Of a DNA stretch of 6,264 nucleotides, positions 1 through 5,088 are shown in pieces. Numbering within the stretch: position 1 is the first letter of the stretch; each line of letters opens with the position of its first letter. Under the pieces are notes generated by a model that saw only the letters and a program-made list of their open reading frames with translations, had not been told where the DNA came from and did no database searches. Both the position numbers and the translations under genes were made by a program. The stretch spans positions 1 to 6,264 of the forward strand of contig JAJZFE010000435.1 in assembly GCA_021798655.1 (NCBI GenBank), in the 5' to 3' direction. The DNA comes from Acidobacteriota bacterium. GTDB lineage: Bacteria > Acidobacteriota > Terriglobia > Terriglobales > Acidobacteriaceae.

Positions 1-675
1 CATGCCGCTGGTCGACTCATGCAGCCACTTCTGGTAATCCTCCGGCGTCAACACCGTCACTTCACCGATCATCCCCGAGTGCTGCGTGCCGCAATACTGC
101 GTGCAGAACAGGTGATACGTGCCCACCTGCGTCGCCTGGAACCACACCGTCGAATAACGCCCCGGTATCACCTCGCGCTTGATGCGGAAGTCCGGAATCG
201 AAAAGCTGTGGAACACATCCTGCGAGATCATCGTCAGCTGCACAGGCTGGCCCAGCGGCACATGCAGCGCGTTGATCTCGTGCTGCCCGCCCGGGTGCTC
301 CGCCTTCCACATCCACTGCTTGCCCACCACGTAGATGTTCATCGCATTGGTCGGCGGGTTATAGATGCGGAAGTACAGCAGTGCGCCCCACACAAAGCAC
401 AGCAGGAAGATCGCCAGCGGAATGATGGTCCACGTCGCTTCCAGCAGCGTCGAGCCTTCCACCTGTGTGGCCTCCGGGTTGCGCGCCTTCCGGTACCGCA
501 CCGAGAACACCAGCAGCAGCACGCCCACCAGCGCCATGCCCACCACCGTCATCAGCACCAGGAAGAAATACAGTGCGTCAACCCATGGCGAGATGCTGGA
601 CGCCTCAGCCGGAAACAGCGCTGAGCCGTGCATCCACTTCGTCAAAAATTCCCATAATACTGGACTAATACCCAT
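1..675 (-). CDS. coxB: Cytochrome c oxidase subunit II with CuA centre, 3' end missing
   Basis: Electron-entry subunit of a heme-copper terminal oxidase. The frame is open from the ATG at 675 to the left edge, giving 225 residues with no stop. Seen: N-terminus MGISPVLWEF without a clear cleaved signal; two transmembrane helices at about 33-58 and 82-104; the electron-entry aromatic segment KQWMWK (119-124); and the CuA ligands H156 (VFHSF), C191, C195, H199 and M202 in FCTQYCGTQHSGM. The position between the two Cys that is usually Glu is Gln here (Q193). The cupredoxin domain is essentially complete by LTPEDYQKWL (209-218). Whether a cytochrome c domain follows (caa3 type) cannot be seen. 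The start has AAAGG at 686-682, 6 nt upstream, and lies 15 nt after the SCO stop, so the two are probably co-translated. Subunits I and III would be expected further left. Confidence 0.95.
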   Translation of the reverse strand, partial: MGISPVLWEFLTKWMHGSALFPAEASSISPWVDALYFFLVLMTVVGMALVGVLLLVFSVRYRKARNPEATQVEGSTLLEATWTIIPLAIFLLCFVWGALLYFRIYNPPTNAMNIYVVGKQWMWKAEHPGGQHEINALHVPLGQPVQLTMISQDVFHSFSIPDFRIKREVIPGRYSTVWFQATQVGTYHLFCTQYCGTQHSGMIGEVTVLTPEDYQKWLHESTSGM

Positions 676-690
676 CGTTCGCCTTTATCC

Positions 691-1650
691 TTACGCTCGC
701 CTTGATCCGTTTCGCCGTTCGTTGTCCGGTTGAGGTTGTTCCTGATTCATGGCACGCCCGAGCTTGAGGTCGCGCCGGAACATCAGGAACATGAAGCCGC
801 CCAGCGATACCACCGTCGCGATGCCGCCAAGCTGCACCACACGCACTACAACCAGCGAGTGCTTGTTCGTCTGCGGATCATAGTGGTAGCAGTACGTCAG
901 AATATTCGCTACCGGTGATCCAATCTTGTTGCCCGAGGCATCAATCAACCCCAGCAGAATGTCCTTGGCCGAGTACTCCACGCCCAGGTAGTACTGCGCC
1001 ACTCGGCCCGTCGGCGTCGCCAGCTCGATCGAGCTCGCATGAGCATACTGCGTCAGCCGCCCATCCGGGCCCGGCACCCGCACATACCCGTATCCGATCG
1101 CGTCCGTCACGGCATCGATCGCCGGCCGCTGCCCCACGAGAAAGTGCCAGCCGTCGGCCGTCTCCGGGTGCCCGTACCGCTTCACGTAGTACGCCTTCTT
1201 GCGCGCCGCCAGTTCCGGCGTCTCGCTCGGGTCAATCGAGATCACAACGATCTGGAAGTCTCTGCCCGGCACCAGGTGCACCATCAGCAGCGAGCTGACC
1301 AGCCCGTCCAGCTCCTCGGAACACAGCATCGGGCAGTTGTAGTACACCGTCGTCACAATCGCCGGATGCTTGCCATCGAAGTACTTGCCCAGCACCACCG
1401 GCGCGCCCGTGTCATCCACAAACGGCGCATTCAGCGGCAGCTGCGCGTTCAGGTGCTGCGTCACCTGCACCTTCTGCAACACGTTCGGCAGCTGGTCTCC
1501 GGTATTCTCGCCCTGCTGCTTGTCCCCATAGCTGGACACCTGCGCAGTCGCCGCAGCCGGAGACACAGCCCTCGCACAACCCAGCACCAGCGCCAGCCCC
1601 ATCAGGGCCTCTGCGACGAATGCTCTCCGGTTTGTGCCCTGCTGTGTCAC
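691..1650 (-). CDS. SCO1/SenC/PrrC family copper chaperone for the oxidase CuA site
   Basis: Thioredoxin-fold copper chaperone that metallates CuA of cytochrome oxidase subunit II, which is the next gene. Numbering here is from an ATG at 1701 (336 residues). The copper ligands are visible: C123 and C127 in YYNCPMLC, and H221 in QYAHASS. The VVISIDPSETPE segment (152-163) is typical of the family. I place the start at the GTG at 1650 (residue 18; 319-residue product) because AGAGGAG at 1665-1659 lies 8 nt before it, and it gives a compact signal: TNRRAFVAEALMGLALVLGC, with twin Arg and a lipobox-like VLGC (C42). The ATG at 1701 has no good ribosome binding site. A second hydrophobic helix near the C-terminus (about 288-308, ending FMFLMFRRD) would add another membrane anchor, and a hydrophilic tail follows. 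The stop lies 15 nt before coxB. Confidence 0.92.
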   Translation of the reverse strand: MTQQGTNRRAFVAEALMGLALVLGCARAVSPAAATAQVSSYGDKQQGENTGDQLPNVLQKVQVTQHLNAQLPLNAPFVDDTGAPVVLGKYFDGKHPAIVTTVYYNCPMLCSEELDGLVSSLLMVHLVPGRDFQIVVISIDPSETPELAARKKAYYVKRYGHPETADGWHFLVGQRPAIDAVTDAIGYGYVRVPGPDGRLTQYAHASSIELATPTGRVAQYYLGVEYSAKDILLGLIDASGNKIGSPVANILTYCYHYDPQTNKHSLVVVRVVQLGGIATVVSLGGFMFLMFRRDLKLGRAMNQEQPQPDNERRNGSRRA

Positions 1651-1658
1651 AGCCTCTG

Positions 1659-1665
1659 CTCCTCT
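1659..1665 (-). promoter_or_regulatory. Ribosome binding site that decides the SCO start
   Basis: AGAGGAG on the minus strand, 8 nt upstream of GTG 1650. Upstream of the in-frame ATG at 1701 the sequence is CCACGCGACAG, with no purine-rich anti-Shine-Dalgarno match. This favours initiation at GTG. Confidence 0.6.
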
Positions 1666-1721
1666 GTAGGTTGCCGCTTCCGTCTTCCGACCACCACGCA
1701 TCTGTCGCGTGGCAGGCGGTG

Positions 1722-2390
1722 TTACTCCTGGGTCCCGCTGGCTTTAGCGAACTCGTTCCGCTGCTCGCGCGTCTCGATCGTCTGCTGCTCGTAGCCCGTG
1801 CGCGCAAAGCCTGTCGTCAGCGGAGTCGTGATCTCCGGCTTCGACTCGCCGGCCATCAGCGCCGTCGGCGTTGCGGCGGCAGCCGGCTTGGGCAGGCCAC
1901 GCTCCGCGATCAGCTCCATCGCACGATCAATCGGGATGCGCACCGCACCCGCCGGAATGTCCGACGCGGTGCTGTAGTTATCCAGAAGCAGATCTTCCTT
2001 CGCGTGCAGGTCCGCCGTATCCTGGTTGCCGTCGTCGGTCTGCAGCCGCGGGCCGGGGAACGCCTGCGTCATCTGCTGCAGCTGCCGCTGTTCCACCACG
2101 GCATTCGACGTCAAATCTTCGCGCTTCTGGCCATACGGAGTCGCGCCCGGCGTATTCATGTTCGCCATGTGCCACTTGTCGGTCGGGCCGTCCTGCTGCA
2201 CCAGCACGTAGTTGATCGCCTTGCCCATCAGGAAGCAGAAGAAGAAGAAGATCACCACAAAGCCCGCAAGCCCTGCGACAAACGTCACAATGCCGCTGAC
2301 GTTGACATCTTCAACCTCATAGCCCGGATGCTCCGCATCACGCGGGCCGGTAAAGGTCTTCAATCCGGAATCGAAATCGTTAGTGGGCAT
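1722..2390 (-). CDS. Conserved single-span membrane protein of ACIII/cytochrome oxidase clusters, function unknown
   Basis: I do not recognise a named function. 222 residues: a short hydrophilic N-terminus with HPGYEVEDVNVSG (21-33), one strong transmembrane helix at about 33-56 containing IFFFFCFLMG, then about 165 soluble residues. The soluble part holds PGPRLQ (112-117), a DLHAKEDLLLDNY segment (127-139) and the motif GAVRIPIDRAMELIAERGLP (148-167). From memory, PRLQ followed by VRIPIDRAM..L..RGLP recurs in small membrane proteins beside SCO and cytochrome oxidase genes in several phyla, which points to a role in oxidase or ACIII assembly or as an accessory subunit. The tail after 168 is low-complexity (Ala/Thr/Pro, then Gln/Glu-rich). 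The ATG lies inside the end of actF (11-nt overlap), with GGAG at 2401-2398, 7 nt upstream. Its place after actF is where actG lies in operons such as that of Rhodothermus, but I see no convincing ActG similarity. Confidence 0.85.
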   Translation of the reverse strand: MPTNDFDSGLKTFTGPRDAEHPGYEVEDVNVSGIVTFVAGLAGFVVIFFFFCFLMGKAINYVLVQQDGPTDKWHMANMNTPGATPYGQKREDLTSNAVVEQRQLQQMTQAFPGPRLQTDDGNQDTADLHAKEDLLLDNYSTASDIPAGAVRIPIDRAMELIAERGLPKPAAAATPTALMAGESKPEITTPLTTGFARTGYEQQTIETREQRNEFAKASGTQE

Positions 2391-3723
2391 GTTCAGGCTC
2401 CAGAAGCTCTTCGGTGTGCGGGTCGTTCACGTTCAGCAGCGGACGACGGCCCAGTTCAGTCAGGTAGTACACCGCCCAGATCGCCACCAGCGTGCCCGGC
2501 ACGGTGATGTACGCCAGCAGGCCATAGTTCCCCGCCAGGTGCAGCGTGCTGCCTTCGGTGTTCCAGCTCGGCTCAATCAGCCAGAAGATATCGATCAGCC
2601 GCGCCGACAACATCACCATCGTCACCGCAATCATCTTGTGCTTCGACCGCTTGATGTCCCGCGACAGCAGAATGCAGAACGGAATCACCCAGTGGAACAC
2701 CACGTCCAGCGTGCAGATCGTCCACCACCCGCCCTGGATCCGGTGCAGGTAGTACGTCAGCTCGTCGGGGATGTTGCCCGACCAGATGATCAGGAACTCC
2801 GCAAACGTCAGGTAGATGTTCAGCATCGTGAACGCAAACGCCAGCTTGCCCAGGTCATGCTGCTCGGTCGTGCGGAACAGCGTCTTCATCGGCTCATAGC
2901 GCGAGAGCAGGATCAGCGTCAGGATGCCCAGCGCCAGCACGCCATACCCCTGCGCGACCAGGAACTGCAGCCCATACACCGACGACGCCCAGATGATGTC
3001 CAGCGACTTCACAAACACAATCACGAAGTCCGTCATCAGGATCACGTACAGCACAATCGACGGGCCCGACACATTCTCAAACCGCACCCGCCACTTGTCG
3101 AAGCTCGCCGTCGTGCCCGCCTCGGCATCCTTATCGCGCAGTACCGACCAGCGGTTCAGCAGCGTAATCAGCAGCGTCATGAAGCCCAGCACGATGCACG
3201 CCTGCACCACCGCCGCGCTCGGGTTCAGCATCACGTGCCGGAAGTCGATGTCCAGGTGCTGCTCGTTGGTCAGCAGGCCCTTGTGGTACGCGTCCAGCGT
3301 CTCCGCCTTGGTCGTGTACGCGGCCCACAGGTACAGCTTCTTCATCATCAGCAGCAGCGGAATGGTCATCAGCAGCAGCAGCGGAATCGTCCGCGTCATC
3401 GCCTCCAGCGGCCGACGCAGCACCAGGCCCCACTTGCCGCCCGAAACGTACTGCACCATCAGGAACGCCAGCGCGCCGCCCACCAGGTTGAAGCACGTCA
3501 TATACCCCGCCAGGTACGCCCGCACCAGATGCGTGCGGCCGTCCTCGCTCGTCATGAAGGCCAGCGAGATCAGTGCGAAGACCACTGCAGCAATCGCCGC
3601 GCGCGTCCGCCACGTCTTTACGGCCTCCGGGGCCGTCAGCACGCCGGGCAGCACGTTCGGGCCATGATGCCCGTGTCCTCCATGCGCCAACTCCGCTCCG
3701 TTATGTTCGTGTTCCAGTGCCAT
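2380..3723 (-). CDS. actF: Alternative Complex III subunit ActF (NrfD-like integral membrane protein)
   Basis: Second large membrane subunit of Alternative Complex III, a paralogue of ActC in the NrfD/PsrC superfamily; thought to support proton movement or structure and not quinol oxidation. 447 residues, usual for ActF. About ten hydrophobic segments are visible near residues 41-58, 68-91, 110-128, 168-189, 220-240, 253-273, 293-314, 337-354, 363-383 and 400-421. Recognisable ActF stretches include LNPSAAVVQA (166-175), SRYEPMKTLF (274-283) and FAEFLIIWSGNIPDE (307-321). The N-terminus is His-rich (HEH at 5-7, HGGHGHHG at 14-21) and the last residues are EPEHAH. The start at 3723 has GAAGG at 3738-3734, 10 nt upstream. 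The 60 nt between actE and actF contain no clear promoter or terminator. Its last 11 bases overlap the start of the next gene, which implies coupled translation. Confidence 0.95.
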   Translation of the reverse strand: MALEHEHNGAELAHGGHGHHGPNVLPGVLTAPEAVKTWRTRAAIAAVVFALISLAFMTSEDGRTHLVRAYLAGYMTCFNLVGGALAFLMVQYVSGGKWGLVLRRPLEAMTRTIPLLLLMTIPLLLMMKKLYLWAAYTTKAETLDAYHKGLLTNEQHLDIDFRHVMLNPSAAVVQACIVLGFMTLLITLLNRWSVLRDKDAEAGTTASFDKWRVRFENVSGPSIVLYVILMTDFVIVFVKSLDIIWASSVYGLQFLVAQGYGVLALGILTLILLSRYEPMKTLFRTTEQHDLGKLAFAFTMLNIYLTFAEFLIIWSGNIPDELTYYLHRIQGGWWTICTLDVVFHWVIPFCILLSRDIKRSKHKMIAVTMVMLSARLIDIFWLIEPSWNTEGSTLHLAGNYGLLAYITVPGTLVAIWAVYYLTELGRRPLLNVNDPHTEELLEPEHAH

Positions 3724-3783
3724 GCGTTCTTCGCCTTCAAAGTTCCTAAAGTGTCTTCGTCCTGCTCAGCTCGAATCGACGAA

Positions 3784-4545
3784 CTACTTCTGTCCGCCCG
3801 TCATCGCCGCCGTTCCTGCGGGGATCACGTAATCCTCGTGGTTGCCTGTTCCATACACCGCTGTCCCGGGCAGCTCGTTCGCCCAGTCGTCGGCAAATCC
3901 CGGCGGCAGGCCCTGCTCCTTCGCCAGCTCATGCAGGTCGATCGGGTGCTGCCCCGCAGCCACATCGCCCGGCTTCGCATCCTGGCTCAGCTGCAGCGCA
4001 CGAATGTACGCCGCCACCGCCCAGCGATCGGCCGGCGTCAGCTGCGCCGAGTAGTCCGGCATCGCGCCATAGCCGTTCGTCATCACCGAGAAGAAGTGTC
4101 CCAGCGGCGCCGACCGCAGCCGGTCCGTGTGAAAGTTTCCCGCCGGCTTGTACCCGCGCTGCACAATCATTCCGTTGCCGTTGCCCACCCGCGAGTGGCA
4201 GGGCGTGCAGTAGATGTTGTACCGCTCCTGCCCGCGCTCCAGCGTGGCCAGGTTCAGCTCGATCGGCAGACCGTCGCCCTCTTTGCCGGCCACCATGCCG
4301 GTGTAGAAGTACGTATCCTCATGCAGCTGGTCGCGCGCCACCGTGTTCTCCACCTGTGGCCGCACCGAGCGGCCGTCCGCGAAGAACGACGTCCCACGCT
4401 GCGGAATAAATTTCGGCTGGTTGTGCATGTCCTGCCGGCAACCCGACAACACCAGCATCGCCGCTGCCACGCCCATCGCCGACACTTTCTTCATGAGCTT
4501 CATCTCTCGTATCTCGTATCTCGTATCTCGGCTCGTATCTCGCAT
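3784..4545 (-). CDS. actE: Alternative Complex III subunit ActE, monoheme cytochrome c lipoprotein
   Basis: Periplasmic, membrane-anchored cytochrome c of Alternative Complex III; it would carry electrons toward the oxidase. 253 residues from the ATG at 4545. A lipoprotein signal (AAAMLVLSGC) puts the lipidated Cys at residue 36. One heme-binding motif CTPCH spans residues 113-117, and the probable axial Met is M162 in NGYGAMPDYSAQL. The fold after the heme (LTPADRWAVAAYIRALQLSQ) is typical of class I cytochrome c. The start is uncertain: the ATG at 4545 abuts the actD stop and has GGAGGT at 4561-4556, 10 nt upstream, but its first 14 residues are strongly charged and mostly encoded by a 7-bp tandem repeat. 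In-frame ATGs at 4503 and 4494 give a conventional short signal peptide (for example MKKVSAMGV) but have weaker ribosome binding sites. The outermost start is given. Downstream is a 60-nt gap to actF. Confidence 0.93.
   Translation of the reverse strand: MRDTSRDTRYEIREMKLMKKVSAMGVAAAMLVLSGCRQDMHNQPKFIPQRGTSFFADGRSVRPQVENTVARDQLHEDTYFYTGMVAGKEGDGLPIELNLATLERGQERYNIYCTPCHSRVGNGNGMIVQRGYKPAGNFHTDRLRSAPLGHFFSVMTNGYGAMPDYSAQLTPADRWAVAAYIRALQLSQDAKPGDVAAGQHPIDLHELAKEQGLPPGFADDWANELPGTAVYGTGNHEDYVIPAGTAAMTGGQK
4505..4544. repeat. 7-bp tandem repeat (TCTCGTA / TACGAGA) at the actD-actE junction
   Basis: On the plus strand the unit TCTCGTA occurs three times perfectly at 4505-4525. A partial unit TCTCG follows at 4526-4530, then one-mismatch copies GCTCGTA at 4531-4537 and TCTCGCA at 4538-4544. 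Read on the minus strand (TACGAGA units) it encodes most of residues 1-14 of ActE as called from 4545 (RDT, RYEIRE). The unit length is not a multiple of three, so gain or loss of one copy would shift the frame between the 4545 ATG and the rest of actE, while the ATGs at 4503 and 4494 would be unaffected. The array is visible directly; any effect on expression is inference. Confidence 0.9.
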
Positions 4546-5088
4546 CTAGTGGTCTACCTCCACCACCGAGACCGGCGAAAAACTCTCCAGCAGCGTCCGC
4601 GTCTCCGTCACCGAAAACCGCGGATCGTTCGCCTCCAGGCAGAGGAAGAACTTGTCCGACGTCGCGCCGCTCGCAAAGTTTGGCGCGTTGAACAGCGGGT
4701 GATACAGCTGCGGCAACCCGTTCTGCGCGATCATCCCGAACGCCGTCGACAGGCCCGCGAACAGAATCGTCATCTCGTACTCCGGGATCACGAACGCCGG
4801 CCAGCTGAACAGCGGCGTCGCGCGGATGTTCAGCGGATAGCCCCACACGTTGATCCACATCTCCAGCAGGAAGCCCGTGGTCAACCCGATCACGCCGCCC
4901 AGCAGGCACATCAGCGGCACGCGCGTCTTGTGGAAGCGCAGCGCCTCGGCTGCCTCCTCCACCGGATACGGCGTGTAGCACTCCATGCGGCGATAGCCCG
5001 CACGGTGCGCCATCTCCGTGGCGTGGACCAACTCACTCGGCGTATTGAACTCGGCCAGCAGGCCGTACACTCCCTCACGCGGCGGCAT
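4546..5088 (-). CDS. actD: Alternative Complex III subunit ActD (DUF3341 family)
   Basis: Small membrane subunit of Alternative Complex III (DUF3341/ActD family); it binds no cofactor in known complexes and is a structural partner of ActC and ActF. 180 residues, usual for the family. A soluble N-terminal part carries the family signature YTPYPVEE (residues 38-45) after a ferredoxin-like start GVYGLLAEFNTPSELVHA. Two transmembrane helices follow at about 57-78 and 98-120, with the loop WGYPLNIRATPLFSWPAF between them, then a soluble C-terminal tail. The ATG directly follows the actC TAA with no intervening base. GGAGG at 5101-5097, inside the end of actC, lies 8 nt upstream, so translational coupling to actC is likely. 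Its TAG in turn abuts the actE ATG. No anomalies in length or frame. Confidence 0.95.
   Translation of the reverse strand: MPPREGVYGLLAEFNTPSELVHATEMAHRAGYRRMECYTPYPVEEAAEALRFHKTRVPLMCLLGGVIGLTTGFLLEMWINVWGYPLNIRATPLFSWPAFVIPEYEMTILFAGLSTAFGMIAQNGLPQLYHPLFNAPNFASGATSDKFFLCLEANDPRFSVTETRTLLESFSPVSVVEVDH
4556..4561 (-). promoter_or_regulatory. Ribosome binding site for the upstream actE start
   Basis: GGAGGT read on the minus strand lies inside the last codons of actD, 10 nt before the ATG at 4545. It is the best Shine-Dalgarno match near actE and is the main reason for preferring 4545. The alternative start at 4503 has only GAGAG directly next to the ATG. Confidence 0.55.

Noticed and set aside
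19..733. Plus-strand open frames of 201 and 122 codons near the left edge
   Set aside because: They are antisense to coxB, whose CuA ligands read correctly on the minus strand; products are Arg/His- or Ser-rich with no domain.
1039..1794. Long plus-strand open frame of 251 codons
   Set aside because: It is antisense to the SCO gene, is extremely rich in Arg and His with no recognisable domain, and is explained by codon bias in a high-GC gene on the other strand.
2237..2250. GAA trinucleotide run in the 222-residue gene
   Set aside because: It simply encodes the Phe run in the membrane helix (TTC codons on the minus strand); too short and in frame to suggest a regulatory repeat.
1620..2507. 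Plus-strand open frame of 295 codons
   Set aside because: It is antisense to parts of three minus-strand genes (SCO, the 222-residue protein, actF); Arg-rich low-complexity composition indicates a shadow frame.
2924..3667. Plus-strand open frame of 247 codons
   Set aside because: It lies wholly opposite actF, whose sequence and ten membrane helices are clearly genuine; the Ser/Thr/Arg-rich product has no family character.
3724..3783. 60-nt gap between actE and actF as a possible internal promoter or terminator
   Set aside because: No convincing -35/-10 pair was seen, and there is no stem-loop followed by a T run. Only a modest GAAGG ribosome binding site for actF can be supported.
4505..4544. 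The 7-bp array as a CRISPR or plasmid iteron
   Set aside because: Units are contiguous with no spacers, too short for CRISPR, and lie inside an operon with no replication gene nearby.
4319..4981. Minus-strand open frame of 220 codons overlapping actD and actE
   Set aside because: It is in another frame of the same strand across two well-identified genes; Gly/Ala/Arg/Asp-rich composition marks it as a frame shadow.
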